Source: Alistipes sp.
GTDB taxonomy: Bacteria; Bacteroidota; Bacteroidia; Bacteroidales; Rikenellaceae
Direction: 5' to 3'
Assembly (NCBI GenBank): GCA_020026395.1
Contig: JAHHQM010000007.1
Span: 28,747-92,746, forward strand
Length of the DNA stretch: 64,000 bases
The number at the start of each line of letters is the position of its first letter. Within the stretch, counting starts at the first letter, position 1. A program made the position numbers and the translations under genes. Below the pieces are notes generated by a model. It saw only the letters and a program-made list of their open reading frames with translations, did no database searches and was not told where the DNA came from. Below are positions 19,627 to 29,958 of the stretch, piece after piece.

Positions 19627-21006
19627 ATGAAGAAATCAATTTTGACGGTTTTCGCTGCAATGTTGCTCGCAGTGCCCGTCGCACAAGCACAGAAGGTAAA
19701 TAAGGATGCTCTGCTCTCGAAGATCGAGAAGAGCGACGCCGAAATTGCCGACGCCAAGAAGAATGGCAAGGCTGCCACCTGGATCAAGCGAGGTAAGGCA
19801 TTTTTCGAGGCTGCACACGCTCCCGTGAAGGATATCGCACAAACTCTGACGGCCGATCGTTGGCAGCTGGCTCTGGGTGAGCCCACGCAGCAGCCCACGG
19901 TTGAGGTGGTAAACGGCATGCAGATGGCTTGCCTGCAGTACCCCTACCTGAAGCTGTATGTAAACCCGCAGAACGGTTCGATCATCACTTGGGAGCAGAC
20001 CGACCGCGTCCTGGAAGGTGGTTACGAGAAGTCGTTGGAGGCTTATGAGAAAGCTCTCGAGCTCGATCCCAAAGCACAGGAGAAGGTTCGTCCCGATATG
20101 GAGGAGCTGCTGAATGCCGTAAGCCAGCAGGGTAACGTATACAAGGATCTGGGCAACTCGCTCAAGGCCGGTGAATATTACAACCTGGCACACCGCATTC
20201 TGCTTTCACCGGGTTACGGTCTGACCGAGACCGAGAAACCCCAGGCTCAGTTCGTCCTCTACCTGGCAGGTCGTATGTTCGCCGTTGATGCATTCACCAA
20301 CACGAACCTCGACTCGGCTGCCAAAGGTGTGGCTGCGTTCAACGAACTTTTGAACGAGGGTTACGAAGGTCAGAACGGTGACTGCTACTACTACCTGTTC
20401 TACTGCTACTTCTGCCAGAAGGATCACGACGCTTCGTACGTGATGAAGGCCAAGGAGGCTCTGGAGATGGGTATCGACAAGTATCCGACCAACCAGGAGA
20501 TCCTGAAGGGTCTGATCGACCTCTACACCAAGGAGCAGGGTGTGGGTGATCCCAAAGATCTGATTGACCGTCTGGAGAAGACGATCGCTTCGGATCCCGG
20601 GAACTATGAGTTGTGGATGGGGCGCGGTATCCTGTTCAACTCGCTGGGCGACCTCGATCAGAGTATCGTATCGTTCAGCAAGGCTGCCGAGCTGAAGCCC
20701 GAAATGATCGACGCCCTGTACTACACGGCTCTTTCGTACACGCTGAAGGCCAACGGTATTCTCGATGAGCTGAACAGCATGCACCAGATCAGCGCTGCCG
20801 ACAGCGACGCTGCCATGGCCAAGGCTGTTGAGAACTTCAAGGCTGCCATTCCTTACCTGGAGAAGGGTTACGAGGTAAATCCCCAGCATATGGACAACCT
20901 CTCGCTCTTGAAGGAGATCTGCTTCCGTCTGCGTGACGAGAGCGACGAGTACGCCCAGAAGTTCCAGAAGTACAACGCTTTGTGGAAAGAGGCAAGCGAC
21001 AAATAA
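19627..21006 (+). CDS. Secreted tetratricopeptide-repeat protein
   Basis: A 459-residue protein with a signal peptide (MKKSILTVFAAMLLAVPVAQAQ, cleavage near 21) and helical TPR-type repeats. The clearest are around residues 138-150 (GGYEKSLEAYEKALELDP), 175-190 and 325-360 (WMGRGILFNSLGDLDQSIVSFSKAAELKP). It should lie in the periplasm or be attached to the outer membrane and act as a protein-protein scaffold; the partner is unknown. It follows gyrA at 34 nt with no terminator between and ends in a strong hairpin. Its codon use is slightly shifted (more GCT and CTG) compared with neighbours, as in highly expressed genes. Confidence 0.85.
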   Translation: MKKSILTVFAAMLLAVPVAQAQKVNKDALLSKIEKSDAEIADAKKNGKAATWIKRGKAFFEAAHAPVKDIAQTLTADRWQLALGEPTQQPTVEVVNGMQMACLQYPYLKLYVNPQNGSIITWEQTDRVLEGGYEKSLEAYEKALELDPKAQEKVRPDMEELLNAVSQQGNVYKDLGNSLKAGEYYNLAHRILLSPGYGLTETEKPQAQFVLYLAGRMFAVDAFTNTNLDSAAKGVAAFNELLNEGYEGQNGDCYYYLFYCYFCQKDHDASYVMKAKEALEMGIDKYPTNQEILKGLIDLYTKEQGVGDPKDLIDRLEKTIASDPGNYELWMGRGILFNSLGDLDQSIVSFSKAAELKPEMIDALYYTALSYTLKANGILDELNSMHQISAADSDAAMAKAVENFKAAIPYLEKGYEVNPQHMDNLSLLKEICFRLRDESDEYAQKFQKYNALWKEASDK

Positions 21007-21029
21007 TCGCCGCCCTCTAAATAGGTTAA

Positions 21030-21067
21030 ATGCCGATCGGACTTAAAGTCCGGTCGGCATTTTTTTT
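21030..21067 (+). terminator. Rho-independent terminator of gyrA-TPR
   Basis: Stem ATGCCGATCGGACT / AGTCCGGTCGGCAT (one G-T pair) with a short loop, then a run of eight T. Confidence 0.88.
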
Positions 21068-21135
21068 ATGGCTCAAAAAGGCGGGGATTGTGTCGGGAAA
21101 GGGAACTGCGGGAAACGGTGGCGGAAATAATTGCG

Positions 21136-21143
21136 TATCTTTG
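21136..21143 (+). promoter_or_regulatory. Promoter -7 box of the second barrel gene
   Basis: TATCTTTG exact consensus match, 25 nt before the ATG at 21169. Confidence 0.6.
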
Positions 21144-21168
21144 ATAAAGACCTTAAAACCGTGACGTT

Positions 21169-21777
21169 ATGAAAAATTTCAAGATTCTTCTTTGCGTCCT
21201 GCTTTTTCTGAGTGTGGGGGTGCGGGCGCAAAGCTTCAAATCCGACATTTTGGGTGTCCGTGCGGGCATCAACATTGCAAACATCGATTTTCGGGGCGGG
21301 GATCCCGATTCCAAGGCGGGTTTCCTGGTGGGCGCGGTCTACGAACGCCGACTGCTCAAATTCCGTCCGCTGTATGTGGAGACGGGGCTCTTTTTTGCGC
21401 AAAAGGGATGTGATTTCGAGGAACCCGACTCAAAACTCAATGCCATTTATCTTCAGATTCCGTTGATGGTCAAGTACCGTTTCCGCCTCTCGGAACGGGT
21501 GACGCTTGCCCCGATGGCGGGTGCTTACTATGCGGTGGGCATCGGCGGTAACCTCAAAACCCCGCAGATGCGTGAGGAAACCTTCGACGAGTATTGCAAA
21601 CGGTCGGATTTCGGATTGCGTTTTGCGGCGCAGGCGCAGTGGACGCATTTCCTGTTCTCGGTGGGGTATGAAGTGGGATTGGTCGATTTCGGACGGGCAA
21701 TCGAAAGCCTCTACACGCGGGTCGATTCGCGGATGCGCACCCGAAACCTCTACCTTGAGGTCGGCTATAACTTTTAG
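21169..21777 (+). CDS. PorT-like small outer-membrane beta-barrel protein (paralogue)
   Basis: A 202-residue barrel protein of the same type as the gene at 15351-15956. Shared features include the signal peptide, the opening F(K/E)..I(L/F)G(V/I)R(A/G)G(I/L)N(I/V), the P.S.(A)GF segment, the YFETGL/YVETGL strand, a KGC motif, the KRSDFGLRF strand and a terminal GYNF. The two therefore arose by duplication. It probably inserts in the outer membrane; its function is not known. Its stop codon overlaps the stop of the convergent exonuclease gene by 4 nt, and no terminator separates them. Confidence 0.85.
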   Translation: MKNFKILLCVLLFLSVGVRAQSFKSDILGVRAGINIANIDFRGGDPDSKAGFLVGAVYERRLLKFRPLYVETGLFFAQKGCDFEEPDSKLNAIYLQIPLMVKYRFRLSERVTLAPMAGAYYAVGIGGNLKTPQMREETFDEYCKRSDFGLRFAAQAQWTHFLFSVGYEVGLVDFGRAIESLYTRVDSRMRTRNLYLEVGYNF

Positions 21778-22271
21778 AGGATTTTGAGGGCGATGGCGGC
21801 ACAGGCTTCGGCATCGGCCAGTGCGTGGTGGTGATTGCGCAGATCGTACCCGCATTGCGCCGCTACGGTGTGGAGCTTGTGATCGGGAAGCGTGCGCCCG
21901 AAAAAGCGGCGTGAGGCACGGCACGTGCAGTAAAACGCATAGCCGGGATAGGGCATGTGATAGGCCTCGAAGGCGGCTTTCAGACACCCCTCGTCAAAAG
22001 GACTGTTGTGGGCGACCAGCGGAAGGTGATCGCCCAAATGGGGTGCGATGCGTGCCCAGACCGACGGGAAATCATCGGCCGAATCGGTGTCGGCCGCCGT
22101 CAGTCCGTGTACCGAGACGTTGATCGGGTTGTAGTAGTTGGGGTAGGGGCGGATCAGTTCGTAGCAGTGATCCACCACCTGGCCGTGCTCGACCCGTACG
22201 ATGCCCACACTGCATACACTCGACCGTTTGAAGTTGGCCGTCTCAAAATCTATGGCTACAAAATTCTCCAT
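21774..22271 (-). CDS. DEDDh 3'-5' exonuclease (DnaQ/epsilon-like)
   Basis: A 165-residue single-domain exonuclease. All five catalytic positions are visible: D8 and E10 in AIDFETAN, D93 in HNSPFDEG, then H148 and D153 in the HHALAD motif that defines the DEDDh class. It has no BRCT or polymerase domain, so it is probably a stand-alone proofreading or RNA/DNA trimming nuclease. It lies 6 nt downstream of the ABC-F gene and is likely translated from the same mRNA. Its stop codon overlaps that of the convergent barrel gene. Confidence 0.88.
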   Translation of the reverse strand: MENFVAIDFETANFKRSSVCSVGIVRVEHGQVVDHCYELIRPYPNYYNPINVSVHGLTAADTDSADDFPSVWARIAPHLGDHLPLVAHNSPFDEGCLKAAFEAYHMPYPGYAFYCTCRASRRFFGRTLPDHKLHTVAAQCGYDLRNHHHALADAEACAAIALKIL

Positions 22272-22277
22272 TTCGGT

Positions 22278-24158
<1,881 letters not shown>

Positions 24159-24182
24159 GGGTCGTTGTTTTTCTTTAGCCGA

Positions 24183-24190
24183 CAAATTTA
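24183..24190 (-). promoter_or_regulatory. Promoter -7 box of the ABC-F operon
   Basis: TAAATTTG on the minus strand, an exact consensus match, 24 nt before the ATG at 24158. Confidence 0.55.
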
Positions 24191-24206
24191 CGGAAAATCG
24201 GGCAAA

Positions 24207-24239
24207 TAAAAAAGACCGATCCTCCGGGGGCGGTCTTTA
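24207..24239 (-). terminator. Rho-independent terminator after the phosphate permease
   Basis: Read on the minus strand: AAAGACCG, a loop region, CGGTCTTT, then a T run. It lies 20 nt past the permease stop and just upstream of the ABC-F promoter. Confidence 0.8.
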
Positions 24240-24259
24240 AGCTATGGGCGCGGGTCGGA

Positions 24260-26476
24260 TTATTCGGCCTTGTGCTCCAGGAAATAGTGCTGCGACTTGA
24301 CGAGGTTGCGGCTCTGAAGCACCATGGCCTTCGTCTCGGTGAGGATCGTCAGGTAGAGGATGCTCGCCTTGGTGGAGGTCTGCTTGCCCTGGATTCGTTT
24401 GAGCTGGTGCTTGATGGCCTCGGCAATGGCGTCGAACAACTCGTCGCGCAATTCGAGGATCTCCTCGATGTCCGAGAAGTCGTTGTGGCGCAACATGAGG
24501 GTGATGCGCGAGAAAATCAGCTCCACATCGTCGCTGATCTTCATCAGATCCTCGACCTGCTCCTTCGACATACCCTCGTGGTTGTTGTCGATGTGCTCGA
24601 AGCACGGACGCGTGATGTGCAGCAGTGATTTGGTGATCTCGTTCATGTAATCGACCACCTGCACGTAGTAGTGTCCCGAGTTGATCTCGTTATCCTTCAG
24701 ACGCAGCAAGGTCGGCACTTCCTTGTATTTGCGTTCGCGCGAGAGGTAGAACAATTCGTTGGATTGCTGTACCATTTCGCGCAGGACTTTTCGGTTCTCC
24801 TTGAATACGGCGATCAGCGTGCGGTCGTAGATGCGCGTAACCTTCGACATCGTGTCGCACACCTCGGCGATGCATTCGTCGATCGTACCTTTCGTATCCT
24901 TGACAGCCTTGACGGGTTGTGCGGCCTGCTCGCGGGCGGCCTTGTTCTTCTTGAGGTTGCTGCGGATCAGAAGCCATGCACACAGCGCCGAAACGGCATA
25001 GATGGCGACGTCGCCGCCGTACATCAGCGCAAGACCCACGATAAAGGCGATGGTGAACGCACCGAAACCCGTCACGAACCATCCCGATACGACGGTCATC
25101 ACACCCGTGATGCGGTAAACGGCACTCTCACGACCCCATGCGCGGTCGGCAAGCGACGAACCCATCGACACCATGAAACAAACATAGGTGGTCGAAAGCG
25201 GGAGTTTCATCATCGTGGCGATGGAAATCAGAATCGAGGCGGTCGTCAGGTTGACCGTGGCGCGGATCAGGTCGTAACTGCCGCCCTCGCGCTCCTCCTC
25301 GGGAAGATTCACAAAGCGGCGGGCGAGTTTGTCCTGAATTTTCTGCGGAACGATGTGCTCGTAGAAGGCGTTGATGTTCATGGCGGCACGTACCAGCGCA
25401 CGCGAAATGGCGGTCGATCCGTACTGCTCCTCGCCTTCGTTCTGACTCGATAACGAGAGCTCGGTTTGCGATACCGAGAGGGCACGTTTCGAAGTCCACA
25501 GCGTGATGATCATGATGACACCCGCACCGAGCAGGAGCAGGACATTGGCCGAAACGTCGGTCGCCAAGCCGCCCATCATGATCGAGGTGTCGCCCGCTTT
25601 GGAGGCCATCATATAGGAGTCGTAACCCGCAACGGGCACGCCGATGAAGTTTACGAGGTCGTTACCCGCAAAGGCCAACGCCAGCGAGAACGTACCTGCC
25701 AGAATATTGAGTTTCAGTATATTGACCTTGAATCGTTGCAGGAAGAAAAGGAACACGCTGCACAGCACCCACAGGCTGACCAGAGCGAGGCTCAAATGGG
25801 CATCGACCCACTGGAACAGCTCCGTGTCGGCCATCACGCCCTTCAGACCCTTGAACACGGCGAAATAGACGATCGCGGTGAACGAGATACCGCACCAGAA
25901 CGCACCCAAACGGTTGAAAATGCGGTGGTAACGGAACGAGAAGATGGCGCGTGAGATGTACATCACCAGCGTACCGCACGTAAACGACAGGATGACCGAC
26001 AGGAGGATACCTGCCAGAATGGCCATTGCGCGTGTGGTGTTGATGTAGTTGCCGATTTCGACGAGCGAGATGCTGTCGTTCTGCGTGATGACCATGATCG
26101 AGACCGCCACGGCCGCACCCAACAGGCAGAATACCAGGGCGACGGTGGTCGAGGTGGGGAGTCCCATCGTGTTGTAGACATCCAGCAGGATGATGTTTGC
26201 GAGCATGACCGACGCATAGAGGATCATCACATCGCGGAACGAGAAGCAGGCGGGATTGAACATACCGCTTCGTGCCACTTCCATCATACCGCTCGAGGTC
26301 ACGGCACCCACCACAATACCGATGGAGGCCACGCCCATAATCACTTTCACGGGGGCGGCTTTCGAGCCGATTGCAGAGTTAAGGAAATTTGCGGCATCGT
26401 TCATAACGCCGATAAACAGACCCGTAATTGCAAGAACAGTCATTACGGCCAACATAAATGTATAAATAGGTTCCAT
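24260..26476 (-). CDS. PiT-family inorganic phosphate transporter with C-terminal PhoU-like domain
   Basis: A 738-residue protein. Residues about 1-510 form a PHO4/PiT sodium- or proton-coupled phosphate permease with ten or more membrane segments and the family motifs GVMNDAANFLNSAIG near the start and a matching GNDLVNFIGVPVA in the second half. After a short basic linker, residues about 525-738 are a soluble helical domain of the PhoU type (two three-helix units, DECIAEVCDTMSKV... and FEHIDNNHEGMSKE...). PiT proteins alone are usually 400-500 residues, so this is a fusion of transporter and regulator. ATG at 26476 lies downstream of a good promoter. The gene is transcribed away from rho. 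Confidence 0.92.
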   Translation of the reverse strand: MEPIYTFMLAVMTVLAITGLFIGVMNDAANFLNSAIGSKAAPVKVIMGVASIGIVVGAVTSSGMMEVARSGMFNPACFSFRDVMILYASVMLANIILLDVYNTMGLPTSTTVALVFCLLGAAVAVSIMVITQNDSISLVEIGNYINTTRAMAILAGILLSVILSFTCGTLVMYISRAIFSFRYHRIFNRLGAFWCGISFTAIVYFAVFKGLKGVMADTELFQWVDAHLSLALVSLWVLCSVFLFFLQRFKVNILKLNILAGTFSLALAFAGNDLVNFIGVPVAGYDSYMMASKAGDTSIMMGGLATDVSANVLLLLGAGVIMIITLWTSKRALSVSQTELSLSSQNEGEEQYGSTAISRALVRAAMNINAFYEHIVPQKIQDKLARRFVNLPEEEREGGSYDLIRATVNLTTASILISIATMMKLPLSTTYVCFMVSMGSSLADRAWGRESAVYRITGVMTVVSGWFVTGFGAFTIAFIVGLALMYGGDVAIYAVSALCAWLLIRSNLKKNKAAREQAAQPVKAVKDTKGTIDECIAEVCDTMSKVTRIYDRTLIAVFKENRKVLREMVQQSNELFYLSRERKYKEVPTLLRLKDNEINSGHYYVQVVDYMNEITKSLLHITRPCFEHIDNNHEGMSKEQVEDLMKISDDVELIFSRITLMLRHNDFSDIEEILELRDELFDAIAEAIKHQLKRIQGKQTSTKASILYLTILTETKAMVLQSRNLVKSQHYFLEHKAE

Positions 26477-26535
26477 TACATTGGTATTTGGTAGCGGATC
26501 GCAAATTCCTCCCCTTGAGGGGGGGAACAGGCGTA

Positions 26536-26566
26536 CAAAGGTAAAATTTAAAGCAGGAGATAACAA
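26536..26566 (-). promoter_or_regulatory. Promoter of the phosphate permease gene
   Basis: On the minus strand TTG (26566-26564), a 20-nt spacer and TACCTTTG (26543-26536): a full Bacteroidota promoter. A hairpin-forming CCTCCCC/GGGGG pair lies in the leader near 26510-26525. Confidence 0.65.
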
Positions 26567-26666
26567 TTATAAAACAATTAATTAACGTAAAGTTAATATT
26601 GTTGCACAATAAATTCACTTGAGATGTGATGTGTTCCGAAAGATGCTAAAAGAATTATTTAAATGT

Positions 26667-26696
26667 TTTGATTTAGAAAATAATGCCTTATATTTG
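26667..26696 (+). promoter_or_regulatory. rho promoter and leader
   Basis: TTTG (26667-26670), an 18-nt spacer and TATATTTG (26689-26696). The leader of about 65 nt contains a small inverted repeat, AACCGG / CCGGTT at 26714-26733. Control of rho by its own leader is known in E. coli; here it is only a possibility. Confidence 0.6.
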
Positions 26697-26765
26697 CGTT
26701 ATATTTTTCACACAACCGGGTGTCCGTCCGGTTTCGTACAATCACACTTGATTTAAATACACGAT

Positions 26766-28439
26766 ATGCAGGATTTAAATGCACTTGAGAAGAAGAGTCT
26801 GGTTGAGTTGCGAGAAATTGCAAAGGCTCTGAAACTCAAAAAGATAATGGTGAAGAAGGGAGAGTTGATCGAGCGCATCGTAGCGGCTGCGACCCAGGAT
26901 CAGCCCAAAAAAGAGGAGGCTTCGGTGTCCGTAAAGGCCGAAACTCCCCGTGAAGAGGCTGAAACTTCGCCCGCGACTTCTTCGCCCGCCGCAGAAGGCG
27001 CACCGAAGCGTCCGAAGCGTTCGCGCCTGACGGTCACGAAGATTTCGGGTGAAAAACACACCGAACAGCGTCCGAAGGCAGAACCCGCCGCTCTTGCCGA
27101 GCAGAAACCCGCCGAGGCCAAACCCGTGGAAACGGCTGCCACACCGCACGAGGAGGAGAAGACCCCCAAACGCCGCGGTCGCAAACCCAAGAATTACGTG
27201 GAGCAGAAACCCGCCCCCGAAACCGACCTTTCCGCAAAGCACGCGGAATCCGCTCCGTCGGAAGAGCCCGCCCCCGTGGAGGAGAAACCCCTCGACGAGG
27301 AGGTGATCACCAAGGACGATTTCATGGGTGAGATCGAGGGTGAAGGCGTGTTGGAGGTGATGCCCGACGGTTACGGCTTCCTGCGTTCGGCCGATTACAA
27401 CTACCTCAATTCGCCCGACGATATTTACGTGTCGCCCTCGCAGATCAAACTTTTCGGTCTGAAACCCGGCGATACGGTCAACGGCGCAATCCGTCCCCCG
27501 AAGGAGGGCGAGAAATATTTCCCGCTGGTACGCGTCAATGAGATCAACGGCCTTGCGCCCAACTTCGTGCGCGACCGTGTGCAGTTCGAGTATATGACCC
27601 CGCTGTTCCCCTCGGAGAAATTCTGCCTGACGGGCAACGGTCACAACAACCTCTCGAACCGCGTGGTCGATTTGTTCTCGCCGATCGGTAAGGGACAGCG
27701 TGCACTGATCGTGGCACAGCCCAAAACGGGTAAGACGATGCTTTTGCAGTCGATCGCCAATGCCATTGCCGACAACCACCCCGAGGTGTATATGATCGTC
27801 CTGTTGATCGACGAGCGCCCCGAGGAGGTGACCGAGATGGCACGTAACGTAAAGGCCGAGGTGGTGGCTTCGACCTTCGACGAGCAGGCTTCGCGTCACG
27901 TGAAGGTGGCCGAGATGGTCTTGGAGAAGGCCAAGCGTATGGTCGAGTGCGGTCACGATGTGGTGATCTTCCTCGATTCGATCACGCGACTGGCACGTGC
28001 CTACAACTCCGTGCAGCCCGCATCGGGTAAGGTGTTGTCGGGTGGTGTCGATGCCAACGCCCTGCACAAACCCAAGCGTTTCTTCGGTGCGGCGCGTAAC
28101 ACCGAGGAGAAGGGCTCGCTGACGATCATCGCCACGGCACTGATCGACACGGGTTCGAAGATGGATGAGGTGATTTTCGAGGAGTTCAAGGGTACGGGTA
28201 ACATGGAGCTCCAGCTGGATCGCAAGCTGGCCAACAAACGTGTTTATCCGGCCGTCGATGTCATCGCATCGGGTACGCGTCGTGAGGATCTGCTGCTCTC
28301 ACCGCAGGTGATGAACCGCACGTGGGTGCTGCGTAAGTACCTTTCGGACATGACCCCCGTCGAGGCGATGGAGTTCCTGCAAAAGCAGATGAACCTCACG
28401 GCAAACAACGAGGAATTTTTGGCTACAATGAATCAATAA
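26766..28439 (+). CDS. rho: Transcription termination factor Rho with large disordered insert
   Basis: A 557-residue hexameric RNA helicase that ends transcription. Residues 1-43 are the Rho_N helical domain. Residues about 46-180 are a Lys/Glu/Ala/Pro-rich low-complexity insert with an RGRKPK patch. The RNA-binding cold-shock-like domain (GVLEVMPDGYGFLR) begins near 193. The ATPase domain has Walker A QPKTGKT at about 318-324 and Walker B with VVIFLDS. E. coli Rho has 419 residues, and the extra length is almost all insert. Such an insert in Bacteroides thetaiotaomicron Rho is reported to drive phase separation and matter for gut fitness. S1/P1 nuclease and DUF1847 genes follow closely. Confidence 0.96.
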   Translation: MQDLNALEKKSLVELREIAKALKLKKIMVKKGELIERIVAAATQDQPKKEEASVSVKAETPREEAETSPATSSPAAEGAPKRPKRSRLTVTKISGEKHTEQRPKAEPAALAEQKPAEAKPVETAATPHEEEKTPKRRGRKPKNYVEQKPAPETDLSAKHAESAPSEEPAPVEEKPLDEEVITKDDFMGEIEGEGVLEVMPDGYGFLRSADYNYLNSPDDIYVSPSQIKLFGLKPGDTVNGAIRPPKEGEKYFPLVRVNEINGLAPNFVRDRVQFEYMTPLFPSEKFCLTGNGHNNLSNRVVDLFSPIGKGQRALIVAQPKTGKTMLLQSIANAIADNHPEVYMIVLLIDERPEEVTEMARNVKAEVVASTFDEQASRHVKVAEMVLEKAKRMVECGHDVVIFLDSITRLARAYNSVQPASGKVLSGGVDANALHKPKRFFGAARNTEEKGSLTIIATALIDTGSKMDEVIFEEFKGTGNMELQLDRKLANKRVYPAVDVIASGTRREDLLLSPQVMNRTWVLRKYLSDMTPVEAMEFLQKQMNLTANNEEFLATMNQ

Positions 28440-28459
28440 CAATCAAAAAAAAATCTGAA

Positions 28460-29233
28460 ATGATGAAACGTATTGTCGTTTTGATGCTTTCGTTACTCCT
28501 AACGTGTAACGTATTCGGCTGGGGACAGAAGGGACACGATGTGATTGCTTACATTGCCGAGTGTCACCTCACGAAGAAGGCCGCACAAAAAATCGACCGC
28601 GTGTTGGACGGTCACTCGCCCGTATATTACGCCAACTGGATGGATGATGCCAGCCACACGCCCGCATATGCCTACAGCAAGACGTGGCATTACCTGAATG
28701 TCGATGAGGGTAAGACCATCGAGAACATGCCCAAGGAGCAGCGCGGTGACGTGTTGCGTGCCGTTGAGGAGCTGACCGAGAAATTGAAGAAGGGCGGCCT
28801 GAGCCACGACGAGGAGAAGGATTGCCTGCGTATGCTGATCCACCTCGTGGGTGACATGCACTGCCCGATGCACCTGGGTCGCAAGTCGGATCTGGGTGGT
28901 AACCGCCGTCCCGTGTCGTGGTTCGGCCGTTCGACCGTATTACATAAGGTATGGGACAGCAACCTGCCCGAGTCGGCTCACAAATGGAGCTACACCGAGT
29001 GGCAGCAGCAACTCGACCGCCTTTCGAAGGAGGAGTCGGACAAACTGGCTTCGGGTACGCCCAACGACTGGGTACACGAGGTACACGCCATCTGCACGGA
29101 GATCTACGACTCGACGCCCGAGGGTTCGCGCCTGTCGTATGACTACATTTCGAAGTACGCACCCGTGGTTGAGTTGCAGTTCCTGCGTGCGGGACTTCGT
29201 CTGGGTCGTCTGCTGAACGAGATCTACAACTAA
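28460..29233 (+). CDS. Secreted S1/P1-type zinc nuclease
   Basis: A 257-residue secreted phosphodiesterase/nuclease. The signal peptide ends right before W21, whose free amino group is the first zinc ligand in this family, as expected for mature WGQKGH. Other ligands are visible: H26, the DDASH motif, HYLNVD, the HLVGDMHCPMHLG core and the HKVWDSN motif. It should cut single-stranded DNA or RNA, or 3'-nucleotides, in the periplasm or outside, supplying phosphate and nucleosides. It lies 20 nt after rho with no terminator between, so it is probably co-transcribed. Two adjacent ATG codons (28460, 28463) are possible starts. Confidence 0.92.
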   Translation: MMKRIVVLMLSLLLTCNVFGWGQKGHDVIAYIAECHLTKKAAQKIDRVLDGHSPVYYANWMDDASHTPAYAYSKTWHYLNVDEGKTIENMPKEQRGDVLRAVEELTEKLKKGGLSHDEEKDCLRMLIHLVGDMHCPMHLGRKSDLGGNRRPVSWFGRSTVLHKVWDSNLPESAHKWSYTEWQQQLDRLSKEESDKLASGTPNDWVHEVHAICTEIYDSTPEGSRLSYDYISKYAPVVELQFLRAGLRLGRLLNEIYN

Positions 29234-29886
29234 TGAACGACGAAGAATTACGCGGGGATACCCTTCGGTGTGTGGATTGCGGTACGCAGAACTGCAAGTT
29301 CAAGACCCGCACCTATCCTCCGTTTTGTGCCACCACCCACCTCGACGAGGAGGATTGGCAGTGGGCTTTGGAACGCTACGAAGAGGGGCGCAACCACGAA
29401 ATCATGGTGGCGAGTGCCGAGGTGGAGTTCGAGGGCTATTGCCAGCTGACCCGCGTGGAGGAGATCATGAAGTTTGCCCGCAAGATCAATGCCCATAAAA
29501 TCGGCATTGCCCACTGCATCGGTCTGGTGTGTGAGGCGCGGATCTTTGCCCGCATCCTGAAGGCCAACGGCTTCGAACCCTACACGATCATCTGCAAGGT
29601 GGGCGGTAAGGCCAAGTCGGCCATCGGCATTCCCAAGGAGTGCGAGCAGATCGGAGCGGCGATGTGCAACCCGATCCTTCAGGCACGCCTGCTGAATCGG
29701 GCAAAGACCGATCTGAATGTGGCGGTGGGCTTGTGCGTGGGACACGACAGTCTGTTCTATAAATATTCGGATGCTTATGTCACGACGCTGATCACGAAGG
29801 ATCGCGTGACGGGTCATAACCCCGTTGCCGCGCTCTATACGGCCGAATCCTACTATCGGCGTAAGTTGAATCTGACGGATAAATAA
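29233..29886 (+). CDS. DUF1847 cysteine-rich protein
   Basis: A 217-residue cytosolic protein of the DUF1847 family, of unknown function. An N-terminal cysteine cluster (CVDCGTQNCKF, then PFC a few residues on) looks like a zinc or iron-sulfur site. Further conserved cysteines occur in EGYCQLTR, IAHCIGLVCEAR and VGLCVGHD. The C-terminal half has an alpha/beta pattern with VCKVGGK-like and HDSLF segments. Its ATG overlaps the last base of the S1/P1 nuclease stop, so the two are translationally coupled. The family occurs mainly in anaerobes, which would suit an oxygen-sensitive metal centre (inference). Confidence 0.8.
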   Translation: MNDEELRGDTLRCVDCGTQNCKFKTRTYPPFCATTHLDEEDWQWALERYEEGRNHEIMVASAEVEFEGYCQLTRVEEIMKFARKINAHKIGIAHCIGLVCEARIFARILKANGFEPYTIICKVGGKAKSAIGIPKECEQIGAAMCNPILQARLLNRAKTDLNVAVGLCVGHDSLFYKYSDAYVTTLITKDRVTGHNPVAALYTAESYYRRKLNLTDK

Positions 29887-29908
29887 GGCGGTTCCGTCCC
29901 GAAAAATC

Positions 29909-29944
29909 AAGAGTCGGTCATGTTGCGTGACCGACTCTTTTTTT
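29909..29944 (+). terminator. Rho-independent terminator of the rho operon, overlapping the next promoter
   Basis: Stem AAGAGTCGGTCA / TGACCGACTCTT with a 7-nt loop and a T run. Its loop holds the TTG and the bases just past its tail form the TACCTTTG of the following gene's promoter. Confidence 0.85.
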
Positions 29945-29953
29945 GTACCTTTG
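29923..29953 (+). promoter_or_regulatory. Promoter of the GNAT gene, embedded in the upstream terminator
   Basis: TTG at 29923-29925, a 20-nt spacer, TACCTTTG at 29946-29953. The ATG at 29959 begins 5 nt after the box, so the transcript would be leaderless or nearly so. Confidence 0.6.
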
Positions 29954-29958
29954 ACCGT

